From positions 62,001 to 126,000 of the forward strand of contig CAKVCZ010000001.1 in the NCBI GenBank assembly GCA_934726055.1: a stretch of 64,000 nt of DNA. The letters run 5' to 3'. Below the pieces are notes generated by a model. That model saw only the letters and a list, made by a program, of their open reading frames with translations. It made no database searches and was not told the DNA's origin. Positions 51,667-60,319 of the stretch are shown one piece after another. Made by a program: the position numbers and the translations under genes. Each line of letters opens with the position of its first letter. Position 1 is the stretch's first letter. This stretch comes from an uncultured Candidatus Melainabacteria bacterium. Its GTDB lineage: Bacteria; Cyanobacteriota; Vampirovibrionia; Gastranaerophilales; Gastranaerophilaceae.

Positions 51667-52458
51667 ATGAAAATTTTAATTTCAAACGACGACGGAATTT
51701 ATGCTAACGGAATCAGAGCATTGGTTGAACATTTAAGCAACTGCTATGATATTTATGTTATAGCACCTGATACCGAACGTTCTGCCGCAGGACACTCAAT
51801 AACACTAAATTCACCACTAAGAGTAAAAGAAGTTGAAGCACTTTATGGTTCAAAACGAGCTTGGGCTGTTTCAGGTACTCCCGGAGATTGTGTCAAAATG
51901 GGTGTTAACGCAATTTTGGAAGAGCAAGAAAAACCCGATTTGGTTATCTCTGGAATCAATCACGGACCAAACCTTGGACACGACATCATTTATTCAGGTA
52001 CGGTAAGTTGTGCCATTGAAGCAGCTATGATGAATATTCCAAGCATCGCAGTTTCACTTAATTCATACAAGCCCGTTTTGGAAGACTTCAAATTCGCAGC
52101 AGAATTTGTTGAAAGTCTTATTCCAAAATTAGATAAGTTTAAATTTCCGAATAAATCAATCCTTAACGTAAATATCCCTGGAATTCGCCAAGAAGACATT
52201 GCCGGAGTAGTTGTAACAGAAATGGGTGGTAGAATGTTCACCGATAACTACGAAAAAAGAATCGACCCTAGAGGTAAGGTTTATTACTGGATGGCAGGTA
52301 AATTATCCACTGAAAAAGAACCTCCAACAACAGATATCCAAGCAATTAGAGAAAATAAAATTTCTATTTCTCCGCTAACTTTTAATTTAACTCACACTCA
52401 AAGTATTCAAAATTTGAATGAAGTTTTGTGCAAAGATAATTTATGCGAATGGTTTTAA
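51667..52458 (+). CDS. surE: 5'/3'-nucleotidase SurE
   Basis: 263 residues from the ATG at 51667, which has an AAAGGAG ribosome site; an upstream frame from 51616 is less likely. MKILISNDDGIYANGIRALV carries the D-D metal site, then APDTERSAAGHSITLNSPLR, SGTPGDCVKMG, DLVISGINHGPNLGHDIIYS and GTVSCAIEAAMMNIPSIAVS. All SurE signatures are there. It removes phosphate from nucleoside monophosphates and short polyphosphate. A strong terminator follows. Confidence 0.95.
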   Translation: MKILISNDDGIYANGIRALVEHLSNCYDIYVIAPDTERSAAGHSITLNSPLRVKEVEALYGSKRAWAVSGTPGDCVKMGVNAILEEQEKPDLVISGINHGPNLGHDIIYSGTVSCAIEAAMMNIPSIAVSLNSYKPVLEDFKFAAEFVESLIPKLDKFKFPNKSILNVNIPGIRQEDIAGVVVTEMGGRMFTDNYEKRIDPRGKVYYWMAGKLSTEKEPPTTDIQAIRENKISISPLTFNLTHTQSIQNLNEVLCKDNLCEWF

Positions 52459-52468
52459 AAATTAACAT

Positions 52469-52501
52469 AAAAACTCCGAAAGCAACACTATCGGAGTTTT
52501 T
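52469..52501 (+). terminator. Terminator of surE
   Basis: AAAAACTCCGA and TCGGAGTTTTT pair around 11 bases, followed by T. It can also act for the convergent fab operon. Confidence 0.85.
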
Positions 52502-52520
52502 GTTTGTTTTGTACTAAATT

Positions 52521-53783
52521 CTATTCTTCATATTTTTTTATAATTATTGATGCATCATGTCCACCAAAGCCAAAAGCATTTGACATTGCATATTTCAAAT
52601 CAGCTTTAACAGGAGTGTTAGGTACATAATTCAAATTTGCAACTTCAGGATCCTGATTTTCAAGATTAATTGTTGGAGGAATGATACCTTCGTTAAGTGC
52701 ATTTATACATACAATAGCCTCAACAGCAGCCGCTGCACCTAACAAATGACCATGCATGCTCTTTGTTGAACTTACCATCAAATGTTTATTTTTATTCAAA
52801 TCACCAAATACGTTTGCAATGGCTAAAGATTCACCTATATCCCCAACATGAGTGCTAGTACCATGAGTATTGATATAATCCATATCTTCAGGTTTTATTC
52901 CTGCATCTTTTAGAGCAAATTCCATTGCTTTTCCGGCAGCTTCTCCTGTCGGATCCGGTGCAACCATATCATACGCATCACAAGTTTGACCATATCCTAC
53001 AACTTCAGCTAATATCTTTGCTCCTCGTTTTTTGGCATGCTCCAATTCTTCAACTACCAAAACACCTGCACCTTCACTCATAACAAATCCATCTCTGTCA
53101 ATGTCATAAGGTCTTGATGCCTTTGTAGGCTCATCATTTCGCTTTGTTAAAGTTCTTGCTGATGAAAAACCGCCAACACCCATATTACAAACAGCTGCCT
53201 CAGAACCACCAGCCAATACTACATCTGCATCACCATATTGAATTGCTCTAAATGCATCTCCTATTGAGTGATTACCTGTCGCACAAGCAGAAACAATTGC
53301 TTTATTTATACCTTTTAAACCAAATTTAATAGCAATTTTGCCTGCAACCATATTTACAATCATCGCAGGAACAGTAAATGGTGAACATTTTGTGTAGTTA
53401 TCTCTGTTTAACATAACAATATGGTTTTCTTCTATTGTGTGTTCACCACCAGCAGCAGATGAAACTAAGCATCCGCATCTGTAAGGATCTTCTTTCGACA
53501 TATCAATTCCGGCATTTTCCATAGCCTCTGTTGCAGCAACAATACCATACTTGATAAAATTATCCAATCGCTTCACTTCTTTTGCATCGATATATTTTGT
53601 TTCTTCGTACTCAGGAACAACTCCATATACGTAAGTTGTCTGTCTTTCTTTATCTATCTTACTATCAGGTACAATCGTTATACCACTAATACCTTTTTTT
53701 ACATTATCCCAAAATTTATCTGCACCAACACCATAAGGTGTTATAGCACCTACACCAGTAATTACAGCTCGCCTTTTTTCCAT
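52521..53783 (-). CDS. fabF: 3-oxoacyl-ACP synthase II
   Basis: 420 residues from the ATG at 53783 (GGAAAGG ribosome site; the TTG further upstream overlaps that site). RRAVITGVGAITPYGVGADK, VSACATGNHSIGDAF with the active Cys, THGTSTHVGDIGES (His) and STKSMHGHLLGAAAAVEAI (Lys, His) are the Cys-His-His triad of KAS II. It elongates acyl-ACP with malonyl-ACP. Last gene of the fab cluster and separated from acpP by a hairpin that could reduce its expression. Confidence 0.96.
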   Translation of the reverse strand: MEKRRAVITGVGAITPYGVGADKFWDNVKKGISGITIVPDSKIDKERQTTYVYGVVPEYEETKYIDAKEVKRLDNFIKYGIVAATEAMENAGIDMSKEDPYRCGCLVSSAAGGEHTIEENHIVMLNRDNYTKCSPFTVPAMIVNMVAGKIAIKFGLKGINKAIVSACATGNHSIGDAFRAIQYGDADVVLAGGSEAAVCNMGVGGFSSARTLTKRNDEPTKASRPYDIDRDGFVMSEGAGVLVVEELEHAKKRGAKILAEVVGYGQTCDAYDMVAPDPTGEAAGKAMEFALKDAGIKPEDMDYINTHGTSTHVGDIGESLAIANVFGDLNKNKHLMVSSTKSMHGHLLGAAAAVEAIVCINALNEGIIPPTINLENQDPEVANLNYVPNTPVKADLKYAMSNAFGFGGHDASIIIKKYEE

Positions 53784-53799
53784 ATTTATGAACCTTTCC

Positions 53800-53844
53800 A
53801 AAAAAAGAGGATATATACATAAAATTGTATAACTTATCCTCTTT
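53800..53844 (-). terminator. Terminator or attenuator between acpP and fabF
   Basis: On the minus strand AAAGAGGATA pairs with TATCCTCTTT across a 21-base loop and is followed by seven T, only about 16 bp before the fabF start. The fabF ribosome site directly follows the T run. Partial termination here would keep acpP above fabF. Confidence 0.7.
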
Positions 53845-53875
53845 CTTTATTTCAAAATCTATTTATTTCACCCTA

Positions 53876-54106
53876 TTAAGAATGAGCTTCAATATAGTTT
53901 ACAGCATCTTGAACTGTTTGGATTTTTTCAGCTTCTTCATCAGGAATTTCGCAACCAAATTCTTCTTCAAATGCCATAACTAATTCAACTGTGTCTAATG
54001 AATCTGCACCCAAATCACCAGTAAAGCTAGCTTCTGGAGTTACTAAGCTTTCATCAACACTTAATTGATCTACTACTACTTTTTTTACTTTGTCTAATGT
54101 ACTCAT
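53876..54106 (-). CDS. acpP: Acyl carrier protein
   Basis: 76 residues, the normal length. FTGDLGADSLDTVELVMAFE carries the D-S-L motif whose Ser takes the phosphopantetheine. The rest is acidic with IPDEEAEKIQTVQDAVNYIE, the third and fourth helices. It carries the growing fatty acid for FabD, FabF and FabG. It is followed by a terminator-like hairpin before fabF; about 100 bp separate it from fabG. Confidence 0.97.
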   Translation of the reverse strand: MSTLDKVKKVVVDQLSVDESLVTPEASFTGDLGADSLDTVELVMAFEEEFGCEIPDEEAEKIQTVQDAVNYIEAHS

Positions 54107-54205
54107 CGTTTTTTCCTCATTTTTGTAATTATCATCTTTATTTTACATTTTCATTATACTCTCTAAAAAAATTTTTGCAAACTTTTTACAAATTTGTAAA
54201 AATTT

Positions 54206-54931
54206 TTAAATAGTAAGTCCGCCATCTACTTGTAAAACTTGACCTGTAACGTAAGTTGCATCAACAGCCAAGAATTTTACGGCAGTTGCAATGTCATCTG
54301 CTTCGCCAAGTCTTTTTAATGGAATATGTTCAGAAATTTGGTCAGAATCTAAATCCTTTGTCATGTCTGTTTTTATAAATCCCGGAGCAACAGCATTTAC
54401 TCTGATATTTCTTGATGCAAATTCTTTTGACATTGATTTTGTCAAACCGATTAATCCTGCTTTAGCAGCAGCATAATTTGCTTGACCTGCATTTCCGTAG
54501 ATACCCACAATACTTGCCATATTAACAATTGCACCACTTCTTTGTTTCATCATGACCTTTACAACCGGTTGTGAAACATTATATGCTCCTGTTAAATTTG
54601 TATTAATTACAGCATCCCAGTTTTCTTTGCTCATTCGCATCAACAAACCATCTCTTGTAATTCCGGCATTGTTTACTAAAACATCAATACGCCCGAATTT
54701 TTCAACTATATCTTTTATGGCATTATTTACTGCATCATTATCTGCAATATCAAATTTATACGCAGCAGCCTCAACACCCAAAGATTTTATTTCTTCAACC
54801 GTCTTATTTGCAGCTTCTTCATTACCTGCATAGTTAATTACAACATCATAACCAGCATGTGCAAGTTTCATGGCACATGCCTTGCCTATGCCTCTTGAAC
54901 CACCTGTTACTAAAGCTACCTTTTCGCTCAT
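54206..54931 (-). CDS. fabG: 3-oxoacyl-ACP reductase
   Basis: 241 residues, SDR family. KVALVTGGSRGIGKACAMKL (NADPH-binding T-G-G-x-x-G-I-G), DVLVNNAGITRDGLLMRMSK (N-N-A-G), IVNMASIVGIYGNAGQANYA with the catalytic S...Y-x-x-x-K (YAAAKAGLIGLTKSM), and an end LAVDATYVTGQVLQVDGGL. It reduces 3-oxoacyl-ACP. The start is 1 bp after the fabD stop, so coupled translation is likely. Confidence 0.97.
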   Translation of the reverse strand: MSEKVALVTGGSRGIGKACAMKLAHAGYDVVINYAGNEEAANKTVEEIKSLGVEAAAYKFDIADNDAVNNAIKDIVEKFGRIDVLVNNAGITRDGLLMRMSKENWDAVINTNLTGAYNVSQPVVKVMMKQRSGAIVNMASIVGIYGNAGQANYAAAKAGLIGLTKSMSKEFASRNIRVNAVAPGFIKTDMTKDLDSDQISEHIPLKRLGEADDIATAVKFLAVDATYVTGQVLQVDGGLTI

Positions 54932-54932
54932 T

Positions 54933-55853
54933 TTATACCTCTTTTAAACTTTCTACCGTTTTTAATAACGATTCTTTATCAAAAACATTATATGTTTTAA
55001 CTTCAGCATTTATTTTTTTATTTAAACCTGCCAAAACAGTTCCATTGCCAAATTCAATAAATGTATCAACACCATCTTCTATCATTTTTTCTATTGATTG
55101 ACACCATTTTACAGGTGAATATATTTGCTTTGGCATTTTTTCTTTTACATTTGATGTTGTTACTTGTGAATCAACATTAGTTATAACTGGAACTTTTGCC
55201 TCACAGACTTCAATGTCTTTAACAAAATCTGCAAATTTTTCTCCTGCATTTTTCATATATTCAGAATGAAAAGCTCCTGAAACTGCAAGTGGAACTACTC
55301 TCTTTACACCTTTTTGTTGCAATAATTCACAAACTTGCTTAACTGCATCATCATCACCTGTTATTACAATTTGTTTAGGTGAATTGTAATTTGCAACAGC
55401 AACATATCCTTCAACTTCATTAATACAAGAATTAATTGTATCTTCATCAGAATTCAAAACTGCAGCCATTGAACCACCTTTTACTTCATCCATCAATTCT
55501 GCTCTTTTTTGAATTAGTTTCAGGGCATTTTCCAATGTTAAAATTCCTGATGCATAATATGCTGCATACTCACCCAAACTATGTCCTGCTGTATATGAAG
55601 GAGCTATATTTATTTCAGATTTAAAAGCTTCTAGAGCAGCTATTGAATTTGTTAATATAGCCGGCTGGGTATTTACTGTTTGTTTTAATAAATCTTCCGG
55701 ACCATTTTTACAAATATCATATATATTCTTTCCTAAAATATCATTTGCAGTTTCAAAAACACGCTTCGAAACTTCATAATTTTCACATAAATCTACACCC
55801 ATGCCAACAGCTTGTGAACCTTGACCAGGGAACAAAAATGCAACTTTCTTCAT
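54933..55853 (-). CDS. fabD: Malonyl-CoA:ACP transacylase
   Basis: 306 residues. KKVAFLFPGQGSQAVGMGVD is the N-terminal motif, AGHSLGEYAAYYASG holds the active Ser in G-H-S-L-G, and GAFHSEYMK holds the catalytic His. Further on, FIEFGNGTVLAGL is conserved. It loads malonyl groups onto AcpP. The start overlaps the plsX stop by 1 bp. In most genomes fabH lies between plsX and fabD; it is absent here. Confidence 0.96.
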   Translation of the reverse strand: MKKVAFLFPGQGSQAVGMGVDLCENYEVSKRVFETANDILGKNIYDICKNGPEDLLKQTVNTQPAILTNSIAALEAFKSEINIAPSYTAGHSLGEYAAYYASGILTLENALKLIQKRAELMDEVKGGSMAAVLNSDEDTINSCINEVEGYVAVANYNSPKQIVITGDDDAVKQVCELLQQKGVKRVVPLAVSGAFHSEYMKNAGEKFADFVKDIEVCEAKVPVITNVDSQVTTSNVKEKMPKQIYSPVKWCQSIEKMIEDGVDTFIEFGNGTVLAGLNKKINAEVKTYNVFDKESLLKTVESLKEV

Positions 55854-56908
55854 TATTCTCCTAACATTTCAGTAATTTTTTTATTCAATCCGGTTTCAAC
55901 CGCTTCTTTTGCTACTCTAACAGCATTCTTTATCGCATAAGCTTTACTTCTGCCATGAGATATAACAGTTATACCCTTAACGCCTAATAGCAAAGAACCA
56001 CCGTATTCTTCGTAGTTAATTCGCGGATAAATGCGTTTTAAGAAATTTTGTGCCATCAAACCAACAACACCGCCAAATATTGAAGACTTAAACTGTTCTT
56101 TAATTAATCTAAGTAACAACGTAGCAACACCTTCTGTAACCTTTAATGTAACGTTTCCAACAAATCCATCACTTACTGCAACATCACAAGTATCTAATAA
56201 TAATTTGTTACCTTCAATATTACCAACAAAATTAAATTTATCTTTGTTTTTTTCTAATAATTTATATGTTTCTTGAGCTAAAGGATTACCTTTTGTTTCT
56301 TCTGAACCAATATTCAATACAGCAACTCTTGGATCTTTTATTCCCAATAACTGTTTTGAATACAAACACCCCATAACAGCAAATTGATACAACATTTCAG
56401 GTGTACATTCAGTATTTGCACCACCATCAATAACTACAATCGGCTTTTTCATAGATGGAAGCGTCGCAGCAATTGCAGGTCTTAAAATACCTGAAATTCT
56501 ACCCATTCCGAACAAACTTGCCGCCATTGCAGCACCTGTGGAACCTGCTGCCACTAAAGCATCCGAACTACCATCAACAACCGATTTTACACCAACAACA
56601 ATTGAAGAATTCTTTTTCTTTCTTATAGCCTGACCCGGATGTTCACCCATCTCAATAACTTCATCGGCATGGGTAATTTTTATATCCAATTTTGATATAT
56701 CAATATTTATGCGTTTTTTAGCACCTTTTTGACCACAATCGGAAACAAAACCTTCAAGTTTTATTTTTTCCAATTCTCGGACAATATCATCTTGCTTACC
56801 TACCAACTCGATAGGAACATTATATTCATAGGCAGCCCAAACTGAACCCGCAACTATTTCGTGCGGTGCGTAATCACCACCCATTGCATCTATTGCTATC
56901 CTGGTCAT
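55853..56908 (-). CDS. plsX: Phosphate acyltransferase PlsX
   Basis: 351 residues. RIAIDAMGGDYAPHEIVAGS at the N-terminus, then VVDGSSDALVAAGSTGAAMA and VIDGGANTECTPEMLYQFAV, and the C-terminal YGGSLLLGVKGITVISHGRSK. These are PlsX signatures. It turns acyl-ACP into acyl-phosphate for PlsY in phospholipid synthesis. It lies between rpmF and fabD, the classical place. Confidence 0.96.
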   Translation of the reverse strand: MTRIAIDAMGGDYAPHEIVAGSVWAAYEYNVPIELVGKQDDIVRELEKIKLEGFVSDCGQKGAKKRINIDISKLDIKITHADEVIEMGEHPGQAIRKKKNSSIVVGVKSVVDGSSDALVAAGSTGAAMAASLFGMGRISGILRPAIAATLPSMKKPIVVIDGGANTECTPEMLYQFAVMGCLYSKQLLGIKDPRVAVLNIGSEETKGNPLAQETYKLLEKNKDKFNFVGNIEGNKLLLDTCDVAVSDGFVGNVTLKVTEGVATLLLRLIKEQFKSSIFGGVVGLMAQNFLKRIYPRINYEEYGGSLLLGVKGITVISHGRSKAYAIKNAVRVAKEAVETGLNKKITEMLGE

Positions 56909-56929
56909 TTATCCCTCGATATTCAGAAA

Positions 56930-57256
56930 CTATTCTTCTGTTTTTTCTTCAGAAGTTTCTTCTGCTTTTACTTCTTCAACTTTTGTTTCTTCTGCTTTTT
57001 TTGTAGCTTTTTTTGTTGTTGTTTTCTTTGCAGCAGCTTTTTTTGCAGGTTTTTTAGCTGTTTCTTCAGCTACATAATCTGCTGATTTTATACTAACTGC
57101 TTTTCCTTTATAATAGCCACATTCTGTGCATACTGTATGTGCTAAAACTGTTGCTCCGCAATGTGAACATTTTGTTGTAGCAGGCTTAATTGCCTTCCAG
57201 TGTGAACGTCTTGTTGCTTGTTTTCTTGCGCCTGTTCTTTTCTTTGGTACTGCCAT
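56930..57256 (-). CDS. rpmF: Ribosomal protein L32 with long acidic-basic tail
   Basis: 108 residues, almost twice the usual 55-60. The L32 part is MAVPKKRTGARKQATRRSHW, then zinc-binding CSHCGATVLAHTVCTECGYYKG (two C-x-x-C pairs). After residue about 62 there is an extra tail: Lys/Ala/Thr-rich (KKAAAKKTTTKKATKKAEE) and then Glu-rich (VEEVKAEETSEEKTEE). Such a tail is not part of the core ribosome fold. The gene is between DUF177 and plsX as in many bacteria. Confidence 0.95.
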   Translation of the reverse strand: MAVPKKRTGARKQATRRSHWKAIKPATTKCSHCGATVLAHTVCTECGYYKGKAVSIKSADYVAEETAKKPAKKAAAKKTTTKKATKKAEETKVEEVKAEETSEEKTEE

Positions 57257-57272
57257 TTTCTTATACCTTTCT

Positions 57273-57770
57273 TTATTTATCTAACTTTATATTTTTAAAT
57301 ACTTGCATTCTTGGATCTTCTTCCACAAATTCTTCGTCTGTTTGAAAAACCCCTTTATTACAATTTATACCACAAACTTTTTTATTTGGTATATTTAATA
57401 TTACAGATTGATACAATAAATCACAAATATCTATTTCATTACTGCCTTCTAAATCTATAATAAACTGTCCGTCTTTTAGTTCCGTTTCCTGCCCGTATTC
57501 ATCTAATAGCGTGTTTTTAGCGTATGTTTCATTTATGTCAAACTCTAATTTATATTCAAATTCTTTTAAACATAAATCGCATTCTAATGTTAAGTCTGCT
57601 TTAACATTTCCGCTTATTTCTATAAAATCACCTAATGATTTTACATGCAAATCAGCCTTTACGGGTTTTGAAGACGGAATATCCGAAATTATTCCGTCAA
57701 AATTTATTTCCAACACTCTATTTGGAGCATTTTCAATATCTTCGATTAACACCTTATTGATATTGTTCAT
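57273..57770 (-). CDS. DUF177 / YceD family protein
   Basis: 165 residues. The family's core is visible: VKADLTLECDLCLKEFEYKLEFDINETY, with C-x-x-C, then EIDICDLLYQSVILNIPNKKVCG INCNKG, with the typical D-L-x-x-x-x-I/V-x-L-x-x-P and C-x-x-x-C. Family members are encoded with rpmF and are linked to ribosome assembly or 23S rRNA accumulation. It starts 16 bp inside the end of the small gene at 57754. The position before rpmF supports the call. Confidence 0.88.
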   Translation of the reverse strand: MNNINKVLIEDIENAPNRVLEINFDGIISDIPSSKPVKADLHVKSLGDFIEISGNVKADLTLECDLCLKEFEYKLEFDINETYAKNTLLDEYGQETELKDGQFIIDLEGSNEIDICDLLYQSVILNIPNKKVCGINCNKGVFQTDEEFVEEDPRMQVFKNIKLDK

Positions 57771-58005
57771 CTTGAAGTGCTAAACCTTTTATTTGATTTG
57801 AAACAATGCATAATCTTTTAATTGGTCCGTTTGCTTGTTTATCAATTAAAACCGGAGTTGCTGATTTCATAGCTTGTTTCAATTCTTCAAAAACAGCTTG
57901 TGGATTATCAAAATATAGAACAACAGGATTGAACGCATCTTTTATAAATACATAAACACCTGTTCTAATTTTTACTTGAGATTGTTGTGAAAATTGTTGA
58001 GTCAT
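57754..58005 (-). CDS. Small conserved-looking protein, unknown
   Basis: 83 residues after an AAAGGAGA ribosome site. It begins with a Gln/Ser-rich stretch (MTQQFSQQSQ), then KIRTGVYVFIKDAFNPVVLY, FDNPQAVFEELKQAMKS and a final IKRLCIVSNQIKGLALQDEQ, a beta-rich fold. It lies between tpiA and DUF177 with overlap to the latter (17 bp), so it is co-transcribed with the ribosome and lipid genes. Not recognised. Confidence 0.6.
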   Translation of the reverse strand: MTQQFSQQSQVKIRTGVYVFIKDAFNPVVLYFDNPQAVFEELKQAMKSATPVLIDKQANGPIKRLCIVSNQIKGLALQDEQYQ

Positions 58006-58028
58006 TAATTTATCTCCTTTAAAACTTT

Positions 58029-58820
58029 TTACATTGTTTTCATTGTATTTGCAATAATTTCGTTAAAGCTGTCAGCTTTTAGAGAAGCACCACCAACTAA
58101 AGCTCCATCAATATCAGATTGACGCATTTGTTCTTCAATTGTTGAAGGTTTTACAGAACCACCGTATAGGATTCTGATTTCTTCTGCAGCTTTTGCACCG
58201 GCAACTTCTTTTACTACGTTTCTAATCATTGCGATAACTCTGTTTGCTTCTACTGAATCACAAGTTTTGCCTGTGCCGATTGCCCAAATTGGTTCATAAG
58301 CTATAACTGATTTTGCAACATCTTCTGATGAAATACCTTCTAATGCAGCTTTTATTTGTCCTGCAATGTGAGAATCCGTAACACCAGCTTCTCTTTGTTC
58401 CAAAGTTTCACCGCAGCAAATGATTGGTAACAATCCACCAGCTAAAATTGCTTTTGCTTTTTTATTAATCATTTCATCTGTTTCTGAAAAATATTGTCTT
58501 CTTTCTGAATGACCTATAATTACATAATCACAGCCTGCATCTTTTGCCATTTCTACTGAGATTTCACCTGTATATGCACCTGATTGTTCCCAGTGGCAAT
58601 TTTGACAAGCAACTGCTATTTTTTTACCACCGCAACCACAATCACATTTTACATCTTCTACTGCACTCAATGATGTAAATACAGGAGCAATTACAACTGT
58701 TGGTAATTCTACCGCTGTATATTGATTTACATAACCCTTTATACCTTCAAAAAGTTCTTTTGCTTGAGCTTTTAATAAGTTCATTTTCCAATTACCTGCA
58801 ATAATAGGTTTTCTTGACAT
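58029..58820 (-). CDS. tpiA: Triosephosphate isomerase with cysteine-rich loop
   Basis: 263 residues. KPIIAGNWKMN (N10, K12), YVIIGHSERR (His), VIAYEPIWAIGTG (Glu) and RILYGGSVKP are the active-site motifs, all intact. The loop after the second strand has VEDVKCDCGCGGKKIAVACQ followed by NCHWE, with Cys at 59, 61, 63, 72 and 75; normal TIM has no such C-x-C-x-C. This small insertion adds about 10 residues. It converts DHAP and glyceraldehyde-3-phosphate. Start after an AAAGGAGA ribosome site; head gene of the rpmF/fab cluster. Confidence 0.94.
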   Translation of the reverse strand: MSRKPIIAGNWKMNLLKAQAKELFEGIKGYVNQYTAVELPTVVIAPVFTSLSAVEDVKCDCGCGGKKIAVACQNCHWEQSGAYTGEISVEMAKDAGCDYVIIGHSERRQYFSETDEMINKKAKAILAGGLLPIICCGETLEQREAGVTDSHIAGQIKAALEGISSEDVAKSVIAYEPIWAIGTGKTCDSVEANRVIAMIRNVVKEVAGAKAAEEIRILYGGSVKPSTIEEQMRQSDIDGALVGGASLKADSFNEIIANTMKTM

Positions 58821-58887
58821 TTTAAAATCTCCTTTTTTCTAAGTCTTATACAAGTTAATTTTAAAATAAACATATTCTATAAGCAAG

Positions 58888-59736
58888 TTATAAAATTGGT
58901 TCTGCAACAACAACTATTGTATCAGTTTTATGCAAAATTTTTAGAATTAATGTGTATAAAATATTTAGATATTTGTTTAAGTGATAAATTCCATGTCCAC
59001 CGGGTTTTTTATTTTTTATCCAGCCTATATGATTTGTATATGGAAATCTTTGAACATAATTTATTTTTTTTATTTTATACCCTGAATTTTTTAAAATCGT
59101 TTTTAAATTAGTTGCATTATACACGAATAAATGACAACTCCAGTAAGTATAGTTTTTAAAAGCTTCGTTTTTATATATTGTTAATAGTGCATCGTTAGAA
59201 TTTGGAACTTCTATAATTAATCGTCCTTTTTTATTAAAATATTTTTTTAAATTTTTAAGAACATTTTCCGGTTCTTTAATATGTTCCAGCACATGAAACA
59301 TGGTTATCACATCAAATTTATCTTTTAAAAAATCCAAATTCTGTTCTACGCTTAGATTATGCTTTTCGTAGTGTTCTCTCAACGACAAATCAATTTCATA
59401 CCCAACAACAGATTCTACAATATCTTTTGAATAAATTAAAAAACCGCCATTACCTGTTCCAAAATCTAAAACTTTTTTGTTTTTGATTAACGGCAATAAA
59501 GATTTAACTCGTCTTTTATCATCAATTTGTGTATGATTCAACCAACAATCCACTTCATACGTTGAATGCATTTGTCCGTTTGTATAAAATTGCTCATCAG
59601 CCTGATTAAATTGAGAAAGAAATTCTAAACCGCATTTTTGACACTTATAAACATCTATATCCGAGTTATCTCTTACTCCGTGCTTTATTAATCTGATTTT
59701 TTTACTTTTACATAATCTGCATTCTGTCATAAACAA
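58888..59736 (-). CDS. SAM-dependent methyltransferase with N-terminal zinc site
   Basis: 282 residues. The start (MTECRLCKSKK then VYKCQKCGLEF) gives two C-x-x-C pairs for zinc. The class I methyltransferase domain follows: KVLDFGTGNGGFLIY (SAM motif I), GYEIDLSLREHY, FDVITMFHVLEHIKEPENVL (motif with H-x-L-E-H) and GRLIIEVPNSNDALL. This order is usual for enzymes methylating sugars or small metabolites in surface glycan pathways, but the substrate is not known. It is divergent from the YkgJ gene (48 bp). The end KTDTIVVVAEP is conserved in the family. Confidence 0.75.
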   Translation of the reverse strand: MFMTECRLCKSKKIRLIKHGVRDNSDIDVYKCQKCGLEFLSQFNQADEQFYTNGQMHSTYEVDCWLNHTQIDDKRRVKSLLPLIKNKKVLDFGTGNGGFLIYSKDIVESVVGYEIDLSLREHYEKHNLSVEQNLDFLKDKFDVITMFHVLEHIKEPENVLKNLKKYFNKKGRLIIEVPNSNDALLTIYKNEAFKNYTYWSCHLFVYNATNLKTILKNSGYKIKKINYVQRFPYTNHIGWIKNKKPGGHGIYHLNKYLNILYTLILKILHKTDTIVVVAEPIL

Positions 59737-59784
59737 ATTATAAATAATAAAAATGTTTTTGCAAATTTATGCTAAAATCTGTAT

Positions 59785-60318
59785 ATGTTAGAAAAATATA
59801 GTAAATTTGTTGAAAATTTTCAAAAAGAAATTGACAAATACTTTGAAGAACAGTCAGAATACATACACTGCCATGAAGGATGTGCCGGATGCTGTGAAAT
59901 AGGAGAATACCCGTTTTCATGGATTGAAATGGGATATTTGATGGAAGGTTTTTCTAAACTTCCGGAAGATATAAAATATCAAATAAAATTGAATTTTCAA
60001 AAATTACAAAAAGAAAAATCTGGTTTTAAAGGAGAAAGATTTGAATATCAATGTCCTTTTTTAATCAATAAAAAATGCAGCGTATATGATTACAGAGGAC
60101 TTACATGCAGAACTCATGGACTGGCATATTTAAAAAAAGATGGTACTGTGAATGTCCCATATTGTGCAAATAACGGATTGAATTACTCTGAAGTCTTTAA
60201 AGACGGAGTATTTTCAACAGAACCAATAAAAAAATGCCTAAACATTGATTACATTTTAAAAGATTTTGATGGAGAAATGGGTGAAATTAGACCTTTAGCC
60301 GATTGGTTGCTTAAATAA
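59785..60318 (+). CDS. YkgJ-type cysteine-cluster protein
   Basis: 177 residues. CHEGCAGCCEIGEYPFSWIEM at residues about 30-50 and YQCPFLINKKCSVYDYRGLTCRTHG at about 92-118 form the two halves of the family's CxxxCxxCC ... CPFL...C.VY..RP..CR site. The cluster is expected to bind zinc or an Fe-S centre. Some members have been suggested to act in oxidative or protein modification steps, with no firm role. The start is an ATG with no strong ribosome site. Convergent with 60320, with one base between the two stop codons. Confidence 0.75.
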   Translation: MLEKYSKFVENFQKEIDKYFEEQSEYIHCHEGCAGCCEIGEYPFSWIEMGYLMEGFSKLPEDIKYQIKLNFQKLQKEKSGFKGERFEYQCPFLINKKCSVYDYRGLTCRTHGLAYLKKDGTVNVPYCANNGLNYSEVFKDGVFSTEPIKKCLNIDYILKDFDGEMGEIRPLADWLLK

Positions 60319-60319
60319 C

